A DNA stretch of 64,000 nt from Aegicerativicinus sediminis. Its GTDB lineage: Bacteria > Bacteroidota > Bacteroidia > Flavobacteriales > Flavobacteriaceae. The position numbers and the translations under genes were made by a program. The stretch lies in contig NZ_CP064295.1 of the NCBI RefSeq assembly GCF_015476115.1, positions 3,900,001-3,964,000 of the forward strand, in the 5' to 3' direction. Positions 19,136 through 29,300 of the stretch are shown here, piece by piece (position 1 is the first letter of the stretch; the number at the start of each line of letters is the position of its first letter). The notes under the pieces are model-generated. The model had not been told where the DNA came from, made no database searches, and was given only the letters and a program-made list of their open reading frames with translations.

Positions 19136-20881
19136 CTAGCCTAAGAATTTAAAATATTCCGTAAGGGTTTTGTCATTTTCTAATCTAGGGGTAAATACTT
19201 CTAATATTTTGGGTTTAACAGATTCGTTATAAAATGTTTCCAAAGCTAAATCCAAATCATCTAAGTTGTTAACCGAAGAATATTCAAATGAATACATATC
19301 ACTTAGCTCTTTAGCAGTTAATGAGTGGTGAGTTTCAAAAAATTCTTCAAAGGCTTCAACCTTTTTAGGTCCGGGTAAAATCCTAAATATTCCGCCTCCG
19401 CTATTATTTAAAATAATTATCCTAAAATTATTAGGAATGTAATTATTCCAAAGAGCATTACTATCATAGAAAAAACTCAAGTCGCCCGTTATAATTATAT
19501 TTTGTTTATTATTGGCCACCGCAGCTCCAATAGCAGTTGAGGTACTTCCATCTATGCCACTAGTTCCCCTGTTGCAATAAACTTCAATGTCGTCTGCCAA
19601 GTTAAACAATTGGCTATAACGCACAGTTGCACTGTTGCCTAAGTGTAAGACAACATTTTCCGGAAATCTCTTTAATATAATGCTAAATACCTTTAAATCT
19701 GAATACGGGGCAGAGTCCAAAAATTCCTTATGGCGAGCCGAACGATAGTTTTTAACCTGTAACCAATAATCTCTATAATCAGAAGATTCAGTACTATAGT
19801 CCATTTGACTTAGAAAGGTTTGAGGTAATGATTTAAAATGCTTATTCAGACTAAAAAAAGTATCATTGGCCTTATTCTCACCAACGTGCCAATGTTCTTT
19901 AGGTTTATATTTACGCAAAAATGCCTTAATTCTTTTAGAAACGATCATTCCACCCAAAGTGAGTAATAATTCTGGTCGGAGCTTCTCAAACTCACTGTCG
20001 CTAAGAGAAGTTATAAGTTTATCTATAAAAGGGAATAAGTTAGGGTGATGAAGATTCGATAAGGTTTCCGTAAATACCACTATCCTAGGGTCAGATATAA
20101 TCTTTTCTAATAATTCTTGATTAATCATTCCCGGGTCCATTGCGCCCACCAAAATCATAATTTTGGAAAATGAAGACCATTTTTCTTGAATAGAATCTAA
20201 ATTTTCTGGCAAACTATGCTCTAATTGAGGAATACTATTTGAATAATTAAATTTAGAATTCTCAACCATGTTATATAGCGGTTCATCAAAAGGAACGTTT
20301 ATATGCACCGGACTAGATTGAAGTATAGAAGTGCTTAAGGCCTTTCTAATCTCAGCTTCGTTTTGCTTTTCTATTGAATCAATTAGCCCAAGAAACTTTT
20401 CAAACTTGTTTTCTAAATTTTTAATCAATGGTGGGGCATCCTTCGACAACAAGCTATCGGAATTTTTCAAATCTGATTTTAAATTCGTTGAATAGCGAAC
20501 ATGACTGCCGTAAACATCTACTTGATTAATTGTCTGACCATCCCCAATTTCCACAAGGTGTTTTGGTCTATCAGCGGATAGTACAACCATTGGAATGTTA
20601 GTATAAAAAGCTTCGGCAATCGCAGGAAAATAATTGAGCAAAGCACTTCCCGAAGTACAAACTAAGGCAGTTGGGCTCTTGGATTGTTGAGCAATACCTA
20701 ACCCAAAAAAAGCTGCACAACGTTCATCAACAATGCTAAAACAATTGAAAAATGGATCATTAGTAAATCCAATTGTCAAAGGTGCATTTCTACTACCAGG
20801 TGATATAATTATATTTTTGATTCCGTAAGCTTTACATAGTGCCACGGTCATTTGAGCGAGGGGACTTTCTGGATAATTCAT
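19136..20881 (-). CDS. menD: SEPHCHC synthase MenD (ThDP-dependent)
   Basis: A 581-residue thiamine-diphosphate enzyme that joins 2-oxoglutarate and isochorismate, the first committed step of menaquinone synthesis. N-terminal SPGSRNAPL and the conserved DERCAAFFGLGIAQQ are visible. The ThDP-binding region near 430-475 contains CNRGTSGIDGSTSTAIGAA and GDLSFFYDSNALWN. I chose ATG 20881 over the adjoining TTG 20884. It follows menF by 17 bp on the same strand. The length matches family norms (about 550-580). Confidence 0.95.
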   Translation of the reverse strand: MNYPESPLAQMTVALCKAYGIKNIIISPGSRNAPLTIGFTNDPFFNCFSIVDERCAAFFGLGIAQQSKSPTALVCTSGSALLNYFPAIAEAFYTNIPMVVLSADRPKHLVEIGDGQTINQVDVYGSHVRYSTNLKSDLKNSDSLLSKDAPPLIKNLENKFEKFLGLIDSIEKQNEAEIRKALSTSILQSSPVHINVPFDEPLYNMVENSKFNYSNSIPQLEHSLPENLDSIQEKWSSFSKIMILVGAMDPGMINQELLEKIISDPRIVVFTETLSNLHHPNLFPFIDKLITSLSDSEFEKLRPELLLTLGGMIVSKRIKAFLRKYKPKEHWHVGENKANDTFFSLNKHFKSLPQTFLSQMDYSTESSDYRDYWLQVKNYRSARHKEFLDSAPYSDLKVFSIILKRFPENVVLHLGNSATVRYSQLFNLADDIEVYCNRGTSGIDGSTSTAIGAAVANNKQNIIITGDLSFFYDSNALWNNYIPNNFRIIILNNSGGGIFRILPGPKKVEAFEEFFETHHSLTAKELSDMYSFEYSSVNNLDDLDLALETFYNESVKPKILEVFTPRLENDKTLTEYFKFLG

Positions 20882-20901
20882 CAAGGCACAAAGTTAAGTC
20901 A

Positions 20902-21966
20902 TCAAGCTAAAATGGCCTGCATGGTTTTCATTTTATTAACCGTTTCCAACCATTCTTTATGAGGTATTGAATCTCGGGTAATTCCACAACCTGCATAAAG
21001 CCTAACCGAAGATGAAAAAATTTCCATACATCGTAAGTTTACAAATAATTCAGAATTGACACGGTCATGATCTTGTGAATTAATCATCCCCAAAAATCCC
21101 GAGTAAAAACTTCTGTTATACCCTTCATTTTTAAGTATGAATGAGATGGCTTCTTCTTTAGGGAAACCACCGACGGCAGGTGTGGGATGCAGTTTTGAAA
21201 CCAAATCAATAAGTTTCATTTCATTATTTAAACGTCCATGAATAGAGGATTTTAGGTGATATAAGTTACCTGCTCTGGTAGTTCCGGAATCCCCTATAAA
21301 TATTTCGCCTGAAATGGGATTCAACTCCTCTAAGATATAATCAGCAACTATTTTTTGTTCCAGAATTTCTTTACTACTCCAATTCGAAGATTTAAAATCA
21401 GTCTCTGAAATGGTCCCAGCCAATGCTACAGTTCTGTATGATGTCCCATTTACTTCCACTAAACGTTCGGGAGTAGCACCCAACCAAGTACCCACCTTTG
21501 GGTGATACCACAAGTAAACAAATGCGTTGGGATAAGAATGTAGAGCATTTTGAAAGCTTGAAAAAAGATCAAATTCATCGGTATGTAGGTCATTAATTCG
21601 TGAAACGACAACTTTTTGAAAAAGACCTTTTTTAATGGCGTTAATGGATTGTTCAACTAGGGACTCAAAATGTTTTTGATCATTCTCTAAATTCTGTTGG
21701 ATAGACTTGGAATTATTCGTTTGAACAGAAAAATCCTTAATATGTTCTGATTTGATTTCGGTTTGATATTCAGGAAAAAGGATACTTTCTTCCAAATTGT
21801 TGAAGGGAGCAAAAACAAAACCTGTTTCTTTCAAGTTTTTAGAAAAAAATAAATCTTTACTCTTCTGAAATATTCCGAATAATTTCTCAGAATTAGGCTT
21901 TCTGAATAAAACGAAAGGTAGATTTTTGTCTTTATGCATTTGGGAATGCGCAATAATAGAATTCAC
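20902..21966 (-). CDS. menF: Isochorismate synthase (MenF/EntC type)
   Basis: A 354-residue chorismate-binding enzyme that converts chorismate to isochorismate at the head of the menaquinone pathway. Typical motifs: FQKVVVSR (about 113-120), ATPERLVEV, VALAGTISE (general base region), the HPTPAVGGFPKEEA loop and the metal-binding ELFVNLRCMEI near the C-terminus. The GTG at 21966 directly abuts the TAG of the upstream thioesterase, which suggests translational coupling. ATG 21939 is the alternative start and would shorten the protein by 9 residues. Confidence 0.92.
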   Translation of the reverse strand: MNSIIAHSQMHKDKNLPFVLFRKPNSEKLFGIFQKSKDLFFSKNLKETGFVFAPFNNLEESILFPEYQTEIKSEHIKDFSVQTNNSKSIQQNLENDQKHFESLVEQSINAIKKGLFQKVVVSRINDLHTDEFDLFSSFQNALHSYPNAFVYLWYHPKVGTWLGATPERLVEVNGTSYRTVALAGTISETDFKSSNWSSKEILEQKIVADYILEELNPISGEIFIGDSGTTRAGNLYHLKSSIHGRLNNEMKLIDLVSKLHPTPAVGGFPKEEAISFILKNEGYNRSFYSGFLGMINSQDHDRVNSELFVNLRCMEIFSSSVRLYAGCGITRDSIPHKEWLETVNKMKTMQAILA

Positions 21967-22395
21967 CTAGGAAGTCTTTTTAGGTAAGGAAATAGTTGTG
22001 AGTTTGCACAAGGAAATAAGATTTTCACTTTCATCTATAATTTTTATTTCCAATAATTGTGTAGTACGTCCTTTATGCAGAAATGTTGCCTTGGCAAACA
22101 CATAGCCTTCTGAAATACTTTTGAGGTGATTTGCTGAAATTTCAATTCCTCTTACAAAGACTTTTTCTATATCCATGAAAATATGAGCAGCAAAACTTCC
22201 AACACTTTCTGCTAAAGCTACCGTAGCTCCACCATGTAAAATCCCGTCTGGTTGATGCACCTTGGGTGTAACAGGCATTTTAGCAATAACCCAGTCTTCA
22301 CCAACATCGACAAATTCTATTGACAATGTTTCCAATAATGTATTTGTACAAATGCTATTTACTTTATCTAAAATTTCTTGCTTATTGAGGTCCAT
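21967..22395 (-). CDS. PaaI-family hotdog thioesterase, probable DHNA-CoA hydrolase (MenI role)
   Basis: A 142-residue hotdog-fold acyl-CoA thioesterase. The catalytic region HQPDGILHGGATVALAES (about 47-64) has the HGG motif and the downstream glutamate typical of PaaI/YdiI enzymes. Its stop codon touches the GTG of menF, followed by menD. The menaquinone pathway needs a DHNA-CoA thioesterase between MenB and MenA. E. coli uses a protein of this fold, so I infer that role. General PaaI-type activity on phenylacetyl-CoA-like substrates is the alternative. Confidence 0.85.
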   Translation of the reverse strand: MDLNKQEILDKVNSICTNTLLETLSIEFVDVGEDWVIAKMPVTPKVHQPDGILHGGATVALAESVGSFAAHIFMDIEKVFVRGIEISANHLKSISEGYVFAKATFLHKGRTTQLLEIKIIDESENLISLCKLTTISLPKKTS

Positions 22396-22434
22396 CCTTT
22401 GAATTTATTGTAGCAAAAATACAAAATGGCTATA

Positions 22435-22465
22435 TAAAAAAAGTGGCCACCTGTTGGTGACCACT
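22435..22465 (-). terminator. Terminator of the giant surface-protein gene
   Basis: Hairpin AGTGGCCACC / GGTGACCACT with one mismatch (22442-22465). On the minus strand a seven-T run follows. It lies 38 bp past the giant gene's stop and also insulates the thioesterase gene. Confidence 0.8.
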
Positions 22466-22502
22466 CCTTTCAATTAAGAAATTAGCTATTAATCGCAATT
22501 TA

Positions 22503-25178
22503 TCATTTATTATCGGCTGATATTACCTTCTTAACAATACTTCCTTCGTCTGAAGTTACTCTTACAAATAACATGTTTCCGTAAACAGTGCTTAAGTCAA
22601 GTGTTTTCTTGCCTTTAGCATTGGCTTTGTATTGAATGTTATCGTAAGTTCTAAGTATTGCACCATTTACATTAAGTACTTCAATTTTAACTTTCGTATT
22701 GAAATTGTACTCAAAGTTTACGTTCAACAAGTCAACGAATGGGTTTGGAGATACTTGAACATCGCTAGTCTTAGCAACTCTCGATGGGTTATTTCCTCCA
22801 TCTCCACCTTCGTTATCTTCACAACTTACAGGTGCAGCCCCGTCGAAGCTATCAGAGCCCATATTATCTCCAGAATATGGATATTCTTCAGAGCACTGAT
22901 AAAGAATCTCTTGACTTACACCATGTATAATGATATAGAAGTCACCAGACACGTCAACCGGTCCAACAGTATACTGATCAACTGAACCACCCAAGCTTGG
23001 GTTTAAGTTATATTGACCTGGTGCTACTGTATCGACATAGTCACCCTTACCTCTTTCCTGTTGTGGGAACATTGTACAACCGATGTAAACATGAGCTTCG
23101 CTAAGAATGAATCCATCATTCATGTCATACGAAACTGTAGCTTCACTACCATCATAATTTAAGGTAGCAACACCAGCAAATACTCCTGGTCCATCAGTTG
23201 GATCGCAGTCATTTCCATTTCCAGCATATAAGTCAAAGTTATAAATACCTGGTTCAATGATCTTAGTTGTCCATCCCCAACGACTGAAATCGTAGTCAAG
23301 GAAGCAATCGCTATTATCTCTGTAACCAAATACAGTTTCTCCTTCTCCTAATACATTGAATTCTCTTCTAACTTGAACAGTTATTGAAGCATCGTTTTCA
23401 CAATTATCTTCAACATAGAAGGTGTACTCATAGACTTCATAGTTCCAACCAGATTCAATCATTGTTTTAGCAGATGACATCAATTCATCACCTGTAGCAC
23501 AATTGTCGGTCCAATCAGCATATAAATACTCAGGAGCTTCAACCTCACAGATTAAGTCATCATAAGGACGAACAGTAATCTCTGGATCTTGGTCATCACC
23601 ACCACTGTAAGAAACAGTAACTGGGAAGTCAACAAATGCGTTTCCGCATTCATCTTTTACCGTATAGGTATACGTTAATGTCCAGCTACAATCGTCACCT
23701 TCAACAGAAGGACCTGATCTCTCAACCACAACATTCCCGCAGTTATCATCAAATAAAGCTGCAATATCTTCCGCAGTAGGAGCATCATCAATCATCTCTG
23801 GTTGACAATCACTAATACCCGTTTCACCAGTTGGAAGTTCACCCTCAAGAGTTGGTGCGGTTGTGTCGCCACCACTATAGGTAACTGAACACATTACAAC
23901 GTTTTCACAGTTATCTTCTATTTCATAAGTGAAAGTTTTCTCCCATCCACAGTTTGTTCCTGTCAGCTCAGTATCGGTAAGTGTTACATCTAAATCTGTA
24001 TCACAATTGTCCATATATAGTGCTTTAACGTCTGCAATCAATGTTTCTCCATCGAAAGCTTGGGCGTCATCATAGCACCATTCAAGACCAGTCATATCTA
24101 GACTACTACAACCTATTTCTGAATCAATCAACATTGGTGGAACTTCATCCACAACGGTTACTACCTGTACGTGTGTGATAGTTCTACCACATGTATCCGT
24201 AAAGGTATAGGTTACGTTGAACTGACCACAGCTCGCATCGAACGGATCGGCAACCCCAGTAGTTCTACCTCTGATTGCACATGTCAATCCTAGGCTTCCA
24301 CCACCTGTCTGATTACTATAACCTGGCTCAAACGAATCTAACTCTTCGCATGATATTTCTATATCCTCAAGAGGAGCAAATCGGGCCTGAGGCATAGGAA
24401 GAACCGTTATCTCATATGGTCCAGCATATAATGGTCTTTCACAATTATCCTGCCCAATATATTCAACAGTGATCGTACCGCCACAAGAGGTCCAATTTTC
24501 CGTTACAGAAGCTTCCAACACACCTTCTATTACACATTGTCCATCACTACCATTAGAGAAAGTGGCAGATGGAGCCATAAAGGCATCCGCTTGTAGACAT
24601 GTCAATTCCGTTGGAAGCGAAGGTACATCTACCTCTGCCTCGGGCGCCGGGTCAACGTTTATTACGTACTGCGCATACAATGCGTTCTCGCACTGGTCTA
24701 CGCCGCTATAGGTAACTGTGATCGTTCCGCCGCACTGGTCGAAGGCGAAGTCAACGTCGGGCTCTAGCTCGCCCATGTTGCTGCACGCCCCGTCGATGCC
24801 GTTGGTGTAGCTCACGCTTGGAGCCTCCCATCCGTCCGCAGTGGTACAGTCAACGCTGGCAGGGAAGCCTGGGTCGACGATCTCCGCAGCTGGCGCTGGG
24901 TCAACGTTTATTACGTACTGCGCGTACAATGCGTTCTCGCACTGGTCTACGCCGCTATAGGTAACTGTGATCGTTCCGCCGCACTGGTCGAAGGCGAAGT
25001 CAACGTCGGGCTCTAGCTCGCCCATGTTGCTGCACGCCCCGTCGATGCCGTTGGTGTAGCTCACGCTTGGAGCCTCCCATCCGTCCGCAGTGGTACAGTC
25101 AACGCTGGCTGGGAAGCCTGGGTCGACGATCTCCGCAGCTGGCGCCGGGTCAACGTTTATTACGTACTGTGCGTACAA
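22503..25178 (-). CDS. C-terminal part of giant surface protein with T9SS type A sorting domain
   Basis: 891 codons from the frameshift near 25183 to the stop; the apparent start is a TTG inside a repeat and not a real start. It holds the last two 83-residue units and the PEAEVDVPSLPTELTC domain. Further cysteine-rich HYR-like domains follow (DNCGNVVVERSG, DECGNAFVDFPV), then a beta-rich module around 590-790. The type A sorting domain occupies the final ~85 residues: SPNPFVDLLNVNFEY, VLNVNGAILRTYD and the closing VRVTSDEGSIVKKVI. Such domains direct export through the type IX system and are then removed or linked to A-LPS. It must be read as the 3' end of the locus starting at 35586. Confidence 0.85.
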   Translation of the reverse strand: MYAQYVINVDPAPAAEIVDPGFPASVDCTTADGWEAPSVSYTNGIDGACSNMGELEPDVDFAFDQCGGTITVTYSGVDQCENALYAQYVINVDPAPAAEIVDPGFPASVDCTTADGWEAPSVSYTNGIDGACSNMGELEPDVDFAFDQCGGTITVTYSGVDQCENALYAQYVINVDPAPEAEVDVPSLPTELTCLQADAFMAPSATFSNGSDGQCVIEGVLEASVTENWTSCGGTITVEYIGQDNCERPLYAGPYEITVLPMPQARFAPLEDIEISCEELDSFEPGYSNQTGGGSLGLTCAIRGRTTGVADPFDASCGQFNVTYTFTDTCGRTITHVQVVTVVDEVPPMLIDSEIGCSSLDMTGLEWCYDDAQAFDGETLIADVKALYMDNCDTDLDVTLTDTELTGTNCGWEKTFTYEIEDNCENVVMCSVTYSGGDTTAPTLEGELPTGETGISDCQPEMIDDAPTAEDIAALFDDNCGNVVVERSGPSVEGDDCSWTLTYTYTVKDECGNAFVDFPVTVSYSGGDDQDPEITVRPYDDLICEVEAPEYLYADWTDNCATGDELMSSAKTMIESGWNYEVYEYTFYVEDNCENDASITVQVRREFNVLGEGETVFGYRDNSDCFLDYDFSRWGWTTKIIEPGIYNFDLYAGNGNDCDPTDGPGVFAGVATLNYDGSEATVSYDMNDGFILSEAHVYIGCTMFPQQERGKGDYVDTVAPGQYNLNPSLGGSVDQYTVGPVDVSGDFYIIIHGVSQEILYQCSEEYPYSGDNMGSDSFDGAAPVSCEDNEGGDGGNNPSRVAKTSDVQVSPNPFVDLLNVNFEYNFNTKVKIEVLNVNGAILRTYDNIQYKANAKGKKTLDLSTVYGNMLFVRVTSDEGSIVKKVISADNK

Positions 25179-26394
25179 TGCGTTTCTCGCACTGGTCTAC
25201 GCCGCTATAGGTAACTGTGATCGTTCCGCCGCACTGGTCGAAGGCGAAGTCAACGTCGGGCTCTAGCTCGCCCATGTTGCTGCACGCCCCGTCGATGCCG
25301 TTGGTGTAGCTCACGCTTGGAGCCTCCCATCCGTCCGCAGTGGTACAGTCAACGCTGGCTGGGAAGCCTGGGTCGACGATCTCCGCAGCTGGCGCCGGGT
25401 CAACGTTTATTACGTACTGTGCGTACAATGCGTTCTCGCACTGGTCTACGCCGCTATAGGTAACTGTGATCGTTCCGCCGCACTGGTCGAAGGCGAAGTC
25501 AACGTCGGGCTCAAGCTCGCCCATGTTGCTGCACGCCCCGTCGATGCCGTTGGTGTAGCTCACGCTTGGAGCCTCCCATCCGTCTGCAGTGGTACAGTCA
25601 ACGCTGGCTGGGAAGCCTGGGTCGACGATCTCCGCAGCTGGCGCCGGGTCAACGTTTATTACGTACTGTGCGTACAATGCGTTCTCGCACTGGTCTACGC
25701 CGCTATAGGTAACTGTGATCGTTCCGCCGCACTGGTCGAAGGCGAAGTCAACGTCGGCTCTAGCTCGCCCATGTTGCTGCACGCCCCGTCGATGCCGTTG
25801 GTGTAGCTCACGCTTGGAGCCTCCCATCCGTCTGCAGTGGTACAGTCAACGCTGGCTGGGAAGCCTGGGGTCGACGATCTCCGCAGCTGGCGCCGGGTCA
25901 ACGTTTATTACGTACTGTGCGTACAATGCGTTCTCGCACTGGTCTACGCCGCTATAGGTAACTGTGATCGTTCCGCCGCACTGGTCGAAGGCGAAGTCAA
26001 CGTCGGGCTCTAGCTCGCCCATGTTGCTGCACGCCCCGTCGATGCCGTTGGTGTAGCTCACGCTTGGAGCCTCCCATCCGTCCGCAGTGGTACAGTCAAC
26101 GCTGGCTGGGAAGCCTGGGTCGACGATCTCCGCAGCTGGCGCCGGGTCAACGTTTATTACGTACTGTGCGTACAATGCGTTCTCGCACTGGTCTACGCCG
26201 CTATAGGTAACTGTGATCGTTCCGCCGCACTGGTCGAAGGCGAAGTCAACGTCGGGCTCTAGCTCGCCGCTTATGTTGCACGCCCCGTCGATGCCGTTGG
26301 TGTAGCTCACGCTTGGAGCCTCCCATCCGTCTGCAGTGGTACAGTCAACGCTGGCTGGGAAGCCTGGGTCGACGACCTCCGCAGCTGGCGCTGG
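24651..26394 (-). repeat. Tandem array 2: seven 249-bp coding repeats
   Basis: The anchor gtcaacg recurs at 24651, 24900, 25149, 25399, 25648, 25897, 26146 and 26395. The period is 249 bp, except one of 250 where an extra T sits. Each unit encodes 83 residues with four cysteines. The first unit in protein order has NISGELEP, and the other six have SNMGELEP. Units differ by only a few mostly synonymous bases. One unit counted by hand (30214-30462 in the sister array) is 151/249 G+C. Confidence 0.97.
25150..25827 (-). CDS. Middle fragment of the giant surface protein between two indels
   Basis: 225 codons. Only the stretch from about 25754 down to 25183 is in the correct frame. It encodes two to three repeats of the 83-residue unit (DVDFAFDQCGGTITVTYSG, then VDQCENALYAQYVINVD). 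The first ~25 codons are an out-of-frame read of the same repeat, and the last ~13 follow the extra T. It has the same frame as the N-terminal piece, which confirms that the +1 and -1 indels at 25866 and 25754 cancel. It is not an independent gene. Confidence 0.6.
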   Translation of the reverse strand: MGGSKRELHQRHRRGVQQHGRARADVDFAFDQCGGTITVTYSGVDQCENALYAQYVINVDPAPAAEIVDPGFPASVDCTTADGWEAPSVSYTNGIDGACSNMGELEPDVDFAFDQCGGTITVTYSGVDQCENALYAQYVINVDPAPAAEIVDPGFPASVDCTTADGWEAPSVSYTNGIDGACSNMGELEPDVDFAFDQCGGTITVTYSGVDQCEKRIVRTVRNKR

Positions 26395-29300
26395 GTCAAC
26401 GGTTATCGTCTGTTCAACCTCAATGAAGTTCTCGCATTCATCCTCTACTCTATATGTTCTTGTGAAAGACCCACCGCAGATACCTGGATGTTCAGTGTCG
26501 CCCACGAAGGTAACGGTAACATCGCTACATGAATCTGAAGCTGTTACAGCATTAACATCCGGCTCTGGAATAGCTCCACAGGCAACCTCTATGTCATCGA
26601 TACTGGCTTCTGGATCGGTCTCATCATAATCTCTATAATATTTGATCGTATGCTCGGCTGTATTGCCACAGGCATCCGTAACAGAGAAGGTATATTCCCT
26701 GTACTGTCTGCACTCATTGACCTGGATAACAGGACCCGCCACAGGATCGTTCGGATGGTTAGGGTTGAACTCCGTCCATACAGACTGGGTTCCGGCCTTA
26801 TCAAGACCACCATCGACCATCACTCCGCAGTTGTCAGTCCACTTGATGTTGACCTTGTCAGGCCATGGCTGGCACCAGCCAACAGTAGAACGGTCACCAA
26901 GGTCACCCTCGAATACAGGGGCTTGGTCGTCAGATTTCCATGTATAGGTAACCTCGACAGGAACGGCAGAATTACCACAATCATCGCTTACGGTAGCGGT
27001 AAAGGTCTGAGACCTTCCACATTCGTCCTCAACAACAGGACCAGGGGTAACAACCACCTCACCAACAGAACAGTTATCAGTCGCCGTAAACTCAGGAACT
27101 GGTATAAATTCTGGGTTGCAATCCAAATAGGTGCCGTCCTCAGGACCACCAACTTGGGTGATAACTGGAGCTTCATCATCAGGAGTGATTGTGAATTTAG
27201 CAGTATGTTCAGATCCGTCATAACAATAATCACTTACTAAGTAAGTCAAAGTAACAGATCCACCACATACCTCTGGCATCATCGGTTCGGTTTCAAATTC
27301 TCCAGAAGGATCACATCCACCGTCAACTGAAAATCCTTCAAGAAATTCATTCCACTTATCTTGAATATCCATATCGCAAGCACTAACGGTTACATCTTCT
27401 GGGACATTTACTTCAACTTCTGGAGAAGCCGGCACAGTAAATGTTGCTGAGCCATATACTGGATCTTCACAGCTACTTGTTGCTGTCCATCTCACTGTAA
27501 CTTCTCCACCACAAGCAGATGGTGCATCGATATGAGAATCTGCAACTCTAGATGGACCACCATTACCGGTATCAGTAGTAACAACTAGGTCACATCCACC
27601 TTCAGCTGAGCCCTTAGCTAACCAAGCAGCAAACAACCCGTTCACTTCTTCTTGGCTCAAACAAGCGTCAACTGTTTCATCAGCTGGTGGAACAACAACA
27701 ACTTTAGACGCAGCAGTCACCTTAAAGATTGCATCTGCGGTCTTCATTGGCTCACAAGAACTATTTGCTGAAAAGGTAACGGTAATTTCACCTCCACAGA
27801 AAGATGGGGCAGCAGGAGCATTATTGGTGACATTAAGGTCACATCCACCAGTAGCCATTGCACTTTCTAACCATGCAGCATATTCATTATTTACTTCTTC
27901 TTGTGTAAGACAAGCTTCTAAAGTTTTGTCTGCAGGAGGAGTCAATACAACAGGATCAGCTGCTTCAACTCCAAACTTAGCACTTTTTATAACTGGTTCC
28001 CCACAAACACTTGTTGCGGTCCAAGTTACTGTTACATCTCCACCACAATAGGATGGAGCTTCTTCTGCATCATTTTCTACTTGAAGATCACAACCTCCCT
28101 CTGCGGTACCTTCTGCCAACCAATCTGCAAAGGCCTCGTCTACCTCATCTTGAGACATGCATGCACCAATTGTTAAATCGGCAGGTGGTGTAAGCTCTAT
28201 TGGAGCAGCCTCTAACCAGTGGTAAGTAACCATAACTGGTTCAGCAGGATTGTCACAATTATCCATTACAGTTGCTGTAAATGTTTGTGATCTTGAACAA
28301 CCATTTTCAATTATATCTCCAGGTGTAACAGTAACCTCACCAACGGCGCAGTTATCGGTAGCCATAAATTCTGGAACTGGGATTTCCGCTGGATTACAGC
28401 CAAGATCTGTACCATTTTCTGGGCCACCTGTTTGTGTTATTTCTGGGTTAACTTCATCCACAACGGTTACTACCTGTACGTGTGTGATAGTTCTACCACA
28501 TGTATCCGTAAAGGTATAGGTTACGTTGAACTGACCACAGCTCGCATCGAACGGATCGGCAACCCCAGTAGTTCTACCTCTGATTGCACATGTCAATCCT
28601 AGGCTTCCACCACCTGTCTGATTACTATAACCTAATGTTCCTGGCTCAAACGAATCTAACTCTTCGCATGATATTTCTATATCCTCAAGAGGAGCAAATC
28701 GGGCCTGAGGCATAGGAAGAACCGTTATCTCATATGGTCCAGCATATAATGGTCTTTCACAATTATCCTGCCCAATATATTCAACAGTGATCGTACCGCC
28801 ACAAGAGGTCCAATTTTCCGTTACAGAAGCTTCCAACACACCTTCTATTACACATTGTCCATCACTACCATTAGAGAAAGTGGCAGATGGAGCCATAAAG
28901 GCATCCGCTTGTAGACATGTCAATTCCGTTGGAAGCGAAGGTACATCTACCTCTGCCTCGGGCGCCGGGTCAACGTTTATTACGTACTGCGCGTACAATG
29001 CGTTCTCGCACTGGTCTACGCCGCTATAGGTAACTGTGATCGTTCCGCCGCACTGGTCGAAGGCGAAGTCAACGTCGGGCTCTAGCTCGCCCATGTTGCT
29101 GCACGCCCCGTCGATGCCGTTGGTGTAGCTCACGCTTGGAGCCTCCCATCCGTCTGCAGTGGTACAGTCAACGCTGGCTGGGAAGCCTGGGTCGACGATC
29201 TCCGCAGCTGGCGCCGGGTCAACGTTTATTACGTACTGTGCGTACAATGCGTTCTCGCACTGGTCTACGCCGCTATAGGTAACTGTGATCGTTCCGCCGC

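Larger units (their letters stand above)
24141..26939 (-). repeat. 2.8-kb intragenic duplication, C-terminal copy
   Basis: Matches 28450-31256 almost base for base, including array, EQTITVDP boundary and GWCQPWPDKVNIKW domain. It lacks 9 bp (codons TLG) present in the other copy at about 28634-28642 and has one extra base near 25183. The match ends abruptly at atttcc (26939 / 31256). Confidence 0.93.

Noticed and set aside
26336-26947. Several 75-200-codon plus-strand frames opposite the giant gene's repeats
   Set aside because: They recur in every copy because the repeats are identical. The minus strand has the signal peptide, conserved cysteines and sorting domain.
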